Of a DNA stretch of 12,360 bases, positions 1 through 7,579 are shown piece by piece. Numbering within the stretch: the first letter of the stretch is position 1; each line of letters starts with the position of its first letter. The DNA is from Alphaproteobacteria bacterium UBA3773. Its GTDB lineage: Bacteria > Pseudomonadota > Alphaproteobacteria > RF32 > CAG-239. The stretch is taken from NCBI GenBank assembly GCA_002372275.1, contig DFFP01000006.1, positions 1 to 12,360 of the forward strand. Reading direction: 5' to 3'. The notes below the pieces were generated by a model. That model ran no database searches. It worked only from the letters and a program-made list of their open reading frames with translations, and was not told where the DNA came from. The position numbers and the translations under genes were made by a program.

Positions 1-507
1 TTCCAAAATACTGATACATTTTTTGCCCTGTGCTTTCGCTTCTTGAATAGTCTTTTTTAAGGCTCCTTGTTCGTTTGGAAAATAAGTCACAACAACTTTT
101 GATAAAGCCAATAATTGCCGATTTCGATCAATTAAAGCCTCCATTTTCGTTTTGGCATATAGATTCTTAAAAGAAAGACACTCATCAAAAGGCTCTGTAT
201 CCGGCAGATTGATGTCTGTATAAAACGGCTCAGGCAATTTGGCTAAAATCATGCGATAATGTTCCTGCCGATGTCGCTCGATATGACGAATGAGTGCAAA
301 ACATTGAAAACAAAATGGCGTCACACCCGATATAATAAATTCTATAATACCATCGTGACAGACTAAATCATCAATAATGTTGAGTAAAACTTGTTTCTCA
401 TCTTCTTCAAGTTTTTGTTTAGATTCAAAAAGAACAGCGCGCTGTTTGCACCTTTGGCGCTCATACGAAAGCTCCAGTTCTGTTTTAAAATCTTCATCTT
501 TATACAT
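1..507 (-). CDS. SLOG-domain-like (YpsA/DUF1273-like) protein, C-terminus cut off by window edge
   Basis: An uninterrupted minus-strand frame of 169 codons starts with ATG at 507-505 and is still open at base 1. The start has a clear Shine-Dalgarno, AAGGGG (complement of 515-520), 7 nt upstream. Residues 1-40 are charged and probably helical. Residues 41-95 contain a hydrophobic stretch ending in a GVTPFCFQCF segment. Residues 128-167 read RNR, then a hydrophobic strand VVVTYF (138-143), then GAL-KKTIQEAKAQGKK-CISI. RNR + strand + G-A/T-L + helix + GK + strand is the pattern of the C-terminal half of SLOG/DUF1273/YpsA and DprA-type Rossmann domains, which bind nucleotides or related ligands. 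That match is by eye and remote. The N-terminal half lacks the usual TGHR and GGALGFD signatures, so the ligand site may be degenerate. The gene sits immediately after the terminator of the structured RNA at 526-752 and has no room for its own promoter, so it is probably expressed by read-through. Confidence 0.75.
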   Translation of the reverse strand, partial: MYKDEDFKTELELSYERQRCKQRAVLFESKQKLEEDEKQVLLNIIDDLVCHDGIIEFIISGVTPFCFQCFALIRHIERHRQEHYRMILAKLPEPFYTDINLPDTEPFDECLSFKNLYAKTKMEALIDRNRQLLALSKVVVTYFPNEQGALKKTIQEAKAQGKKCISILE

Positions 508-525
508 ATAAAAACCCCTTAGCTT

Positions 526-553
526 AAAAAAAATACCGCTTTTTGTAAAGCGG
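526..553 (-). terminator. Intrinsic terminator at the 3' end of the structured RNA
   Basis: On the minus strand CCGCTTT (553-547) pairs with AAAGCGG (542-536) around the 4-nt loop ACAA. It is followed by TA and then eight T (533-526). This is a textbook rho-independent terminator for leftward transcription; there is no T-tract on the other side to serve the plus strand. It lies only 18 nt upstream of the ATG at 507, so it must control or limit expression of the SLOG-like gene. Confidence 0.85.
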
Positions 554-628
554 CGGGGAGAACAAAAATCTTCTCAGTTACAGACTCTTTTGGCCTTTAG
601 GATAAACCTTGAACATACGCCAAAAGCT

Positions 629-678
629 CCCCGGCCAACCCGGGGATATATTTATTAACGGCGGATATCCAACCGCCG
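629..678 (-). repeat. Pair of 6-bp hairpins sharing a GGTTGG motif
   Basis: Within the structured RNA, two adjacent hairpins both carry GGTTGG (complement of CCAACC at 635-640 and 669-674). One is CCCCGG-GTTGG-CCGGGG (645-629). The other is CGGCGG-TTGGATAT-CCGCCG (678-659). In both, TTGG lies in the loop and the preceding GG closes the stem. They are separated by an unpaired AT-only linker (646-658). Twin loops of this kind could be a repeated protein- or RNA-binding site; this is inferred from the sequence alone. Confidence 0.6.
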
Positions 679-704
679 AACTGAGTAAGGGTTTTGTTAG
701 CCCC

Positions 705-725
705 GTGCTTTTTTTTTCAAAGCAC
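705..725 (-). repeat. 5'-proximal hairpin of the leader RNA
   Basis: On the minus strand GTGCTTT (725-719) pairs with AAAGCAC (711-705), giving 7 bp with an A-rich 7-nt loop. It directly abuts the first segment of the closing helix (701-704), so it could stack on it coaxially. Read on the plus strand it is the same hairpin with a T-rich loop and no T-tract after it, so it is not a plus-strand terminator. Confidence 0.55.
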
Positions 726-726
726 T

Positions 727-749
727 GAATATGAAACCATTTCATATTC
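727..749. repeat. Perfect 10-bp inverted repeat at the transcription start of the structured RNA
   Basis: GAATATGAAA (727-736) and TTTCATATTC (740-749) are perfect inverted repeats with a 3-nt centre. They begin within a few bases of the start site predicted from the -10 box at 759-764. Two readings are possible: a 5'-terminal hairpin protecting the RNA, or a palindromic operator for a dimeric repressor just downstream of the promoter. The sequence alone does not decide. Confidence 0.6.
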
Positions 750-758
750 TTGAAATGC

Positions 759-786
759 AGTATAAAATATTAAAAAAAAATGTCAA
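759..786 (-). promoter_or_regulatory. Strong sigma-70-type promoter for the structured RNA and SLOG-like gene
   Basis: On the minus strand a perfect -35 box TTGACA (786-781) is followed, after a 16-nt T/A-only spacer, by the -10 box TATACT (764-759). This places the start near 751-753. It is the best promoter match in the left part of the window and points away from the divergent PBP gene. Confidence 0.75.
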
Positions 787-814
787 AGAAATTTCAATAA
801 AAAACTAAAAAAAA

Positions 815-845
815 TTGTTTGCTTTTTGAATGTTTTCTTTATAAA
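815..845 (+). promoter_or_regulatory. Possible weak promoter for the PBP1A operon
   Basis: TTGTTT (815-820) and TATAAA (840-845) could be -35 and -10 boxes, but the spacing is 19 nt and the -35 match is partial. The operon must start in this region because the gene to the left is divergent. The surroundings are so AT-rich that chance matches are common. Confidence 0.3.
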
Positions 846-879
846 ATGCCACCAATTATGAAACTTGATAGAAGAAAAA

Positions 880-3291
880 ATGTTTAAGCTTTTTTCGGCG
901 TTAGTGAGTGCCGGTCTGTTTTTTTTGGTGATTATTCTTATTGCCGTATCACTTTTTTTAGGGCAAGTAAGCTTAACTTTGCCTGACCATCAAAAATTGG
1001 CAACCTATGCCCCGCCCGTCACCACACGTTTGTTTGCAGGTGACGGCCAGCTTTTAATGGAATATGCTGCCGAAAAACGTTTATTTGTGCCGGTTGATAA
1101 AATTCCGGATATGGTCAAAAATGCTTTTATTGCGGCGGAAGATAAACATTTTTATACCCATAGCGGTATTGATTATACAGGCATCATTCGCGCTGTTCTG
1201 GTGAACTTAAAAAATATCGGTAAAAAGCGCCGCCCGATTGGCGCCTCAACCATCACGCAACAGGTTGCCAAAAACTTTTTGCTTTCTTCCGAACTTTCCT
1301 ATATTCGAAAAATTAAAGAAGCCATGCTTGCTTATCGCATGAGTAAGGCTTTCAGCAAAGATCATATTTTAGAGCTTTACTTAAATGAAATTTATCTCGG
1401 AAATCGCGCATACGGTGTTGCGGCGGCTGCCTTAAATTATTTTGACAAAGCGCTTGATGAACTTGAAATTGAAGAAATTGCCTATTTGGCGGCGCTTCCG
1501 AAAGGTCCGAACAACTACCACCCGATCCATAAATACGATGCCGCTGTTGCAAGACGTAACTGGGTCATCGGCCGTATGCTTGAAGATGGCTATATTACAG
1601 AAGATGAGGCTAAAACGGCTCAAGAAAAACCGCTCAAAGTCGTTGAGCGCAGGTCCGGCTTTTTAAAAGATGCGGAGTATTACAGTGAAGAAGTCAGGCG
1701 CACGATTGTTCATAACTTAGGCGAAAGTGCTTTATATGAAGGCGGGCTCATTGTTCGAACCACGATTGACCCGAAAATCCAAACCATCGCAACAGAGGCT
1801 TTTCGAAAAGGCTTATATGAATATGATCTGCGACACGGCTTCAGAGGGGCTGAAAAAAATATCTCTCTTGAAGGCGATATACTTGAGAATTTGAAAAAAA
1901 CAAATTTAACCAAAGGTGGCGAGCCCTCATGGAAAAAAGCCGTCGTTTTAGATGTTCATCAGGATAAAGCAGATATCTTAACAGAAGAGAATATGAAAGG
2001 ACAAATTTCCCTGTCCAATATTACTTGGGCGAAAAAAGCTCTTTCAAATAAATATGTCGGCCCGACACCGACTGATGTTCGTGACGTCTTAAAACAAGGT
2101 GACGTAATTTATGTTGAAAAACGAGCCGAAGAAAATGAATACGGGCTTCGTCAGGTTCCGGATGTGGAAGGCGGCATGGCTGTTATTGACCCGAACACGG
2201 GCAAAGTTTTAGCAATTGTGGGCGGTTTTTCTTATCAAAAATCACAATTTAACCGAGCCACTCAAGCCTACCGTCAAACAGGTTCATCATTTAAGCCGTT
2301 TGTATATATGGCGGCTCTTGAAATGGGTTATTCGCCAAACGATTTGATTTTAGATGCACCTTTTGTTTTAGATCAAGGCCATGGACTTCCGAAATGGAAA
2401 CCTGTCAATTATTCCAAAAAGTTTTATGGTTTAATGACTTTGCGCCAAGGGATTGAACAATCCAAAAACTTAATGACCGTTCGCTTAGCGCAAGATATCG
2501 GCATGGATAAAGTGGCTGATATGGCCAAACGCGTCGGTATTAACGACAATTTGCCCCAATATCTTTCATCATCACTTGGCGCAACGGCCACACGCGTTTT
2601 AGATATAACTTCAGCTTATGCCATTATTGCCAACGGCGGTAAAAAAGTAACCCCGTATTTAATTGAACGCATTCAAGACAGAACCGGAAAAACAATTTAT
2701 AAACATGATACGTTTGATTGCGCCACGTGTAACGCCCCCCATTTTGAAAATCAAGATCCACCGCTTCATCCCGACACGCGCGAACAAATCATTGATCCGT
2801 TAACAGCCTACCAAATGACATCTATGTTAGAAGGTGTTGTGTTAAGAGGAACTGGGGCGAAGCTCAGCACCCTCAAGCGCCATCTGGCAGGAAAAACCGG
2901 CACAACAAATGAAAATAAAGATGCGTGGTTTATCGGTTTTTCGCCGAATTTGGTGGCGGGTGTTTATGTCGGTTATGATGAACCTGTCAGCTTGGGGCGT
3001 ATTGAAACAGGCGCTTCGGCTGCCCTGCCTATTTTTTATTACTTTATAGAAAATGCTTTAAAAGATACGCCTGATTCGAATTTCAGAATGCCTAAAGGTA
3101 TCAAACTTGTTCGCATCAACCCCAATACCGGAAAGCTTTCAAAACCGGGAGATGAAACTGTGATTACAGAGGCCATTAAACCGGATTACAGTTTTGATAC
3201 CGCAAAACAACGTATGATCGGAACAGATGGCAATGAGGTTATTTTAGATACGGAAAAAGATATCAGCCTGCAAGTCGGAGGAGAATATTAA
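880..3291 (+). CDS. mrcA: Penicillin-binding protein 1A (class A: transglycosylase/transpeptidase)
   Basis: Bifunctional peptidoglycan synthase anchored in the inner membrane, polymerising glycan strands from lipid II and cross-linking the peptides in the periplasm. From the ATG at 880 the product is 803 residues, a normal length for PBP1A. Residues 5-30 form the membrane anchor. The glycosyltransferase domain shows EDKHFY with the catalytic Glu near residue 87, GASTITQQ, and LELYLNEIYLG. An OB-like insertion spans roughly 315-430. The transpeptidase domain has all three motifs: SSFK (469-472, nucleophile Ser), SKN (528-530) and KTGT (672-675). Catalysis therefore looks intact on both sides. 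A TTG at 865 would add five residues but lacks a ribosome site; the ATG at 880 has only a weak AGAAG 5 nt upstream. It is first in a tight run with prfB, whose start lies 2 nt after this stop. Confidence 0.96.
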   Translation: MFKLFSALVSAGLFFLVIILIAVSLFLGQVSLTLPDHQKLATYAPPVTTRLFAGDGQLLMEYAAEKRLFVPVDKIPDMVKNAFIAAEDKHFYTHSGIDYTGIIRAVLVNLKNIGKKRRPIGASTITQQVAKNFLLSSELSYIRKIKEAMLAYRMSKAFSKDHILELYLNEIYLGNRAYGVAAAALNYFDKALDELEIEEIAYLAALPKGPNNYHPIHKYDAAVARRNWVIGRMLEDGYITEDEAKTAQEKPLKVVERRSGFLKDAEYYSEEVRRTIVHNLGESALYEGGLIVRTTIDPKIQTIATEAFRKGLYEYDLRHGFRGAEKNISLEGDILENLKKTNLTKGGEPSWKKAVVLDVHQDKADILTEENMKGQISLSNITWAKKALSNKYVGPTPTDVRDVLKQGDVIYVEKRAEENEYGLRQVPDVEGGMAVIDPNTGKVLAIVGGFSYQKSQFNRATQAYRQTGSSFKPFVYMAALEMGYSPNDLILDAPFVLDQGHGLPKWKPVNYSKKFYGLMTLRQGIEQSKNLMTVRLAQDIGMDKVADMAKRVGINDNLPQYLSSSLGATATRVLDITSAYAIIANGGKKVTPYLIERIQDRTGKTIYKHDTFDCATCNAPHFENQDPPLHPDTREQIIDPLTAYQMTSMLEGVVLRGTGAKLSTLKRHLAGKTGTTNENKDAWFIGFSPNLVAGVYVGYDEPVSLGRIETGASAALPIFYYFIENALKDTPDSNFRMPKGIKLVRINPNTGKLSKPGDETVITEAIKPDYSFDTAKQRMIGTDGNEVILDTEKDISLQVGGEY

Positions 3292-3293
3292 AA

Positions 3294-4401
3294 ATGCGTG
3301 CCGAAATTGAAACTATTTCACAAAAAATCGAGCAAACACTGGCTTTGCTAAGGAGGTTTCTTTGACTATGACAATGCACTTATTCGCTTAGATGAGCTCG
3401 AAGCCTTAACTTCTGATCCCTCGCTTTGGGATAAACCTGAAAAAGCTCAAAAATTAATGAGCGAAAAAACAAATCTTGAAAACGCCGTTCAAGCTTATGA
3501 TGCCATGCATAAAGAATTACACGATAATTTAGAATTGGCAGAGCTTGATGAAGAAGACGAAAATCTTCAAAATGAAGTCTTGCAAGCTCTTCAATCGTTA
3601 GAAGAACGTGCCGAAACTCAAAAATTAGAAGCACTCCTTTCAGGCGAGGCCGATCATAATGATGCCTATCTTGAAATTCATGCCGGAAGCGGTGGAACAG
3701 AAGCTCAAGATTGGGCAGAAATGTTGCTTCGAATGTATTCGCGCTGGGCCGAACGCCGTCATTTCAAAATCGAATATCAGGAAGAAACAGAGGGCGATGT
3801 GGCCGGAATTAAGTCCGTCACTATTAAAATTATGGGCTATAATGCCTATGGTTGGCTCAAATCAGAAAACGGCGTTCATCGTCTTGTTCGAATTTCTCCG
3901 TTTGACAGTGCGGCACGTCGCCACACAAGTTTTGCTTCCGTTGGGGTATATCCTGTTTTAGATGACAGTATTCATATCGAGATTAACGAATCAGATTGCC
4001 GTATTGACACATATCGCGCATCGGGGGCCGGCGGACAACACATCAATAAAACGGATTCGGCTGTCAGAATCACCCATATTCCGACCGGTATTGTTGTTCA
4101 AAGCCAAAGCCAACGCTCTCAATTTCAAAATCGTGAAACAGCCTGGAAAATGTTAGAAGCTAAACTTTACGAGCGTGAGCTTCAAAAAAAGGCGGATGCC
4201 GCTGAAAAAGAACGTGAAAGCAAAGGAGAAAACGGTTGGGGCTATCAAATCAGATCTTATGTTCTTCAACCCTATCGCCTGATTAAAGACTTGCGCACAG
4301 GCGCTGAAACGGCAGATGATAAATCGGTGCTCGACGGAGATATTGATCTCTTTTTATCGGCTTATCTTGCGTATCAAGGAGCTCAAAGGGCGGAAAAATA
4401 A
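3294..4401 (+). CDS. prfB: Peptide chain release factor 2, expressed by programmed +1 frameshift
   Basis: RF2 releases finished proteins at UGA and UAA codons. The gene is in two frames. ATG at 3294 opens 23 codons that end at an in-frame TGA (3363-3365). Skipping the T at 3363 continues from GAC at 3364 to the TAA ending at 4401, giving 368 residues (E. coli RF2 has 365). The joined sequence around the shift, RRFL-DYD, matches the RF2 pattern RGYL-DYD. The codon-recognition tripeptide SPF is at residues 201-203 and the catalytic GGQ at 246-248, each four residues before its E. coli position. The start has a strong Shine-Dalgarno, GGAGGAG (3277-3283), inside the end of mrcA, which suggests translational coupling. 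Annotating only the long downstream frame from 3457 would lose 54 N-terminal residues. This is not a pseudogene: the shift signal is complete. Confidence 0.97.
3351..3366 (+). promoter_or_regulatory. prfB autoregulatory +1 frameshift site
   Basis: The signal comprises an internal Shine-Dalgarno AGGAGG (3351-3356), a 3-nt spacer TTT, the slippery codon CTT (3360-3362), the stop TGA (3363-3365) and a following C. Element order and 3-nt spacing equal the E. coli prfB site, with a slightly better Shine-Dalgarno. When RF2 is scarce, termination at the UGA is slow and the ribosome slips from CUU to UUU, so RF2 controls its own synthesis. The mechanism is known from E. coli; its operation here is inferred from sequence identity of the elements. 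Confidence 0.95.
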
Positions 4402-7400
4402 TGAAACGCGGTTATTTATTTAAAAAAATTTTTGATTACTGCGGCGTTGTTGTACTCCTCGCCTTTTTATATTTTCTATGGATTTTATATAACGGACCTT
4501 TATCTGTTCCTTTTTTAAAACCTTATATTATTGAAGCCCTCAATTCCGAACAAAGTGAATATACCATGAACATTGGCGAAGTGAATTTAGAGTTGGTACG
4601 TTCGATTCAACCTGTTAAAATTATCGCCAAAAACGTGATGTTCAAAAAAAATAACGGTGATTTGGTTGTCAACACGCCGAAATTATCGCTTTCATTTTCC
4701 GTTCGTGCATTACTCAAAGGGATTATTGCCCCCAGCAATGTTCGAATACATCGCCCCAAGGTCACGATTTTTACCAATTACGGTGTTGAAAAAGACAAAG
4801 AAAACGAGGTTAATCGTAAAAAAGTAGAGTTTTATTTTGACCAGTTTCAAGATTTTTTAGAAAGATTTAATTCCGGTGATAAAATATATCCCGAAAGCTA
4901 CATTAACGGCATTCAAATTATAGAAGCCGACATTGAACTGCACGAAGTAGATTTAGGACATAAATGGCAATTTTCGGATATTAATTTAAATTTTAACAGA
5001 TCTTTATCAAATTTAGAATTATCTGCCGTCGGCATTGTCGATTTGGATGATCGAATGGCCACTCTTGATGCTTCTGTTAAATTTAATCCTATTAAAGAAA
5101 AAATGATTTTAAATGTCGGTCTTAAAGATGTTGTGCTTTCCGATTTTATCAAAGAAGTGGGCGCCGGTATTACAAATATCAATATCCCTCTCAATGGCAA
5201 TATCACAGCATACATCAATTTTGAAAAAATTCGTCAGCATATTCATGATATTGAAAAAAACATTGATTCAGCTGTTGAAAAAATAGAATTTCAAATTGAA
5301 GGTAACGAAGGCGGCACTGTTTCATTTGAAAACAACAAACACTTTGATTATAAAATCGACGCATTTGCCTTTGAAGGTGAAATGAAAGGCGGTATTGATT
5401 CAATTGAACTGAAAAATGCCAATTTAGTAATGGAAAACAAAAAAGTAGATCTCCAATTAAAAGTTTCCGGCTATCAAAAATACTTTTTTGAAAAATCACT
5501 TGATGACTTAAAAATTCATATGCATACCAAAACAGATAAACTTGCGATGAATGAATTAGCTCATTTTTGGCCCCGCTATTTTGCCGAACCCGCATGGGAA
5601 TGGTGCAAAGAAAATCTTTACGGCGGCGAATACCAAAATGCCGATTTCACATTTGAATGGGGTTATGATAAAAAAACACAATCTTTAACAACATCCCTTT
5701 TAAAAGGAAAAGCTGACATTGTTGACGGCACAATTTCGTATCTTGAAGGAATGCCTGAAGTTTCGTCTGTTTACGGGACTGCCCGCTTTGACATAGGCGT
5801 CATTGATATTGACCTTCATCAAGGCTTCTCAGACGGCATTAAACTTCAAAAAGGAAACGTCAAACTCTATGATTTGGATAAATACAATAATTATATTGAT
5901 ATCCACCTTCAAACCGTTGCCCCTGCCAAAGATATTTTAAGATATATCGACTATCCGCCGCTTGAATTTACAAAAGATTTAGGTCTTAATCCACAAAAAA
6001 TTGATGGAACCGTTGATGTGGATTTAGGTTTGAATTTTGAATTGTATCAAGATCTCAAAGCAGAAGATATCAAAGTTAATACAACTGCTAATCTGCAAGA
6101 TATTATGTTGCAAAATGTCTTAAACGGCAAAGATTTAAAATCGAAAAAGGCATTTTTAAAAATCACCGAAAAAGAACTTAATGTTCAAGGTGATTCTTCA
6201 CTTGACGATATTCCGATTGCGTTTCATTTGAAACACGCTTTTAAAAAACAAAAAAATCAAACCACCGGACAGTTCCGATTTACTTTTGATGAAAAAATGA
6301 AACAAAAGCTCGGTTTAACCAATGCTTTTCTTTCTTCCCCTTATTTAGAAGGCAAGGCTGATGTCGTGGCTGATTTTACATTAAGCGGTGATTCTAAAGC
6401 CTCGGCACATTTAAGCGCCAATTTAACAAAGATGATGATTGATTACAGTTTTTTGGGATTTGAAAAAAAATCTAACCAAGAAGGCGTCGTCAAAGCCGAA
6501 CTTTTATTTGAAAACAACTCCCTCAAAAGCGTTCCATCATTTAGTTTGGCAAGCTCTGATTTTAATTTAGAAGGCAACATCAAATTGGATTCAAACGGCA
6601 AAATCAGCATTTTAAGCATCCCAAAAATCCAAGGTCCGAAAACATCTGCCTTTGCAAAATTTGAATTTAAATATGCCCCGAAAGAGATGTTTTATCTCAA
6701 CGTCAGCGGAAGCAGTTATGATCTCACTAAACTTTTTGATAAACACGAAGAAGAAAAAAAGAAACAAGCTAAATCCCCGTCATCTTTTGAAGATGAAGAT
6801 TTGCTGAAAACTCCGAATGCCGAAATCAATATCGCGGTTGATAAACTTTGGACAACACCTGATATGCCTATTCATAATTTTACCGGAAGCGCCAAATTAA
6901 AAAACGGTGTAGGTATTGAAGAAATGCATGTGCTCGGCAATTTCGGAACAGATAAATCCATTAAACTCACCCTTGATTATATCCCAAAGCCCGGTGGCGA
7001 TCACTATTTGAACATTGACAGTAATAATGCCGGCAGCACGCTTCGTGTTTTAAGATTGTATGAAGATATGAGCGGCGGCATATTAAAAATTGAAGGCAGA
7101 CGTTCAAAAGCAGATTCAAAGCTCATCGGTCACGCCAAAATACGCGATTTCAGGATTCATAACACTCCTGTTTTAGCAAAGCTTCTCACCGTTGCTTCAT
7201 TTTCAGGCATACTCGACTTGCTCAAGGGCGACGGCCTTGTCTTTTCGCATTTTGATGCACCTTTTTCTTACCAACATGAGGCCTTAACCATTAATAATGC
7301 CAAAATGTTCGGTAATGTTTTGGGTATCACGTTAACGGGCACTGTCAATCGTGCGACTTCCGTGATTGATATGAAAGGGATTATTTCACCTGCTTACAGC

Positions 7401-7577
7401 ATTAATTCGTTTGCCTCCAAAATTCCCTTAATCGGTAGCATTCTTGCCGGCAAAGACGGTACGATTTTTGCGCTGAATTACACTGTTTCAGACACTATCG
7501 AAAACCCCAACATCAGCATCAATCCGTTTTCGATTTTAAGTCCGAATTCTCTAAAAGACTTGTTTGCAGAGGATTGA
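4401..7577 (+). CDS. Large AsmA-like/DUF3971 (YhdP-type) envelope protein
   Basis: A 1058-residue protein starting with a short basic segment and one membrane helix (about 13-31), so most of it should lie in the periplasm anchored to the inner membrane. The sequence is rich in alternating beta-strand-like segments. A tryptophan-rich stretch around residues 388-425 (WPRYFAEPAWEWCKENLYGG) resembles the W-P...A-x-x-W...L-x-G-G signature of DUF3971/YhdP proteins. The AsmA-like C-terminal region covers roughly 880-1040. A charged low-complexity linker (EEEKKKQAKS and following acids) lies near 780-805. Proteins of the AsmA/TamB/YhdP group form long lipid-binding grooves that move phospholipid between the two membranes; that role is transferred from the family. 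Its ATG shares one base with the prfB stop (TAATG), so translation is probably coupled, with AAAGGGCGGA upstream as ribosome site. Confidence 0.85.
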   Translation: MKRGYLFKKIFDYCGVVVLLAFLYFLWILYNGPLSVPFLKPYIIEALNSEQSEYTMNIGEVNLELVRSIQPVKIIAKNVMFKKNNGDLVVNTPKLSLSFSVRALLKGIIAPSNVRIHRPKVTIFTNYGVEKDKENEVNRKKVEFYFDQFQDFLERFNSGDKIYPESYINGIQIIEADIELHEVDLGHKWQFSDINLNFNRSLSNLELSAVGIVDLDDRMATLDASVKFNPIKEKMILNVGLKDVVLSDFIKEVGAGITNINIPLNGNITAYINFEKIRQHIHDIEKNIDSAVEKIEFQIEGNEGGTVSFENNKHFDYKIDAFAFEGEMKGGIDSIELKNANLVMENKKVDLQLKVSGYQKYFFEKSLDDLKIHMHTKTDKLAMNELAHFWPRYFAEPAWEWCKENLYGGEYQNADFTFEWGYDKKTQSLTTSLLKGKADIVDGTISYLEGMPEVSSVYGTARFDIGVIDIDLHQGFSDGIKLQKGNVKLYDLDKYNNYIDIHLQTVAPAKDILRYIDYPPLEFTKDLGLNPQKIDGTVDVDLGLNFELYQDLKAEDIKVNTTANLQDIMLQNVLNGKDLKSKKAFLKITEKELNVQGDSSLDDIPIAFHLKHAFKKQKNQTTGQFRFTFDEKMKQKLGLTNAFLSSPYLEGKADVVADFTLSGDSKASAHLSANLTKMMIDYSFLGFEKKSNQEGVVKAELLFENNSLKSVPSFSLASSDFNLEGNIKLDSNGKISILSIPKIQGPKTSAFAKFEFKYAPKEMFYLNVSGSSYDLTKLFDKHEEEKKKQAKSPSSFEDEDLLKTPNAEINIAVDKLWTTPDMPIHNFTGSAKLKNGVGIEEMHVLGNFGTDKSIKLTLDYIPKPGGDHYLNIDSNNAGSTLRVLRLYEDMSGGILKIEGRRSKADSKLIGHAKIRDFRIHNTPVLAKLLTVASFSGILDLLKGDGLVFSHFDAPFSYQHEALTINNAKMFGNVLGITLTGTVNRATSVIDMKGIISPAYSINSFASKIPLIGSILAGKDGTIFALNYTVSDTIENPNISINPFSILSPNSLKDLFAED

Positions 7578-7579
7578 GC

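Larger units (their letters stand above)
526..752 (-). ncRNA. Structured small RNA or riboswitch-like leader, family not recognised
   Basis: A promoter at 759-786 and a terminator at 526-553 bracket a minus-strand transcript of about 225 nt with dense complementary pairing. In plus-strand coordinates, a closing helix is formed by 701-704 with 555-558 (4 bp), 692-698 with 561-567 (7 bp) and 679-685 with 573-579 (7 bp), separated by a symmetric 2x2 and a roughly 6x5 internal loop. It encloses three hairpins: 659-678 (6 bp), 629-645 (6 bp, loop GTTGG) and 587-626 (8 bp, large apical region). Two more hairpins, 727-749 and 705-725, form the 5' end. No reading frame was recognised here. Known motifs of SRP RNA, RNase P RNA, tmRNA and the TPP, FMN, cobalamin, glycine and SAM riboswitches were not found. 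A 6S-like RNA is conceivable (size, long interrupted closing helix, downstream gene read through), but this is only inference. A cis-acting attenuator of the SLOG-like gene is the main alternative. Confidence 0.7.

Noticed and set aside
526..752. Assignment of the structured RNA as 6S RNA (ssrS)
   Set aside because: Size and long closing helix fit, and GGTTGG also occurs in E. coli 6S, but the three-hairpin multiloop is not the typical single large bubble and the neighbouring gene is not ygfA. Left open, not called.
858..887. Nine-codon upstream frame ATG...TAA overlapping the PBP1A start
   Set aside because: No ribosome site, and a short frame like this is expected by chance; no sign of a leader peptide such as repeated codons.
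3457..4401. Uninterrupted frame as a separate, shorter release factor gene starting at 3457
   Set aside because: Similarity to RF2 continues upstream to the frameshift site at 3363, so 3457 is an internal Met, not the start.
5215..5595. 126-residue minus-strand open frame inside the AsmA-like gene
   Set aside because: It lies wholly within a well-supported coding gene, has no ribosome site and a composition typical of antisense translation (rich in Phe, Gln, Leu).
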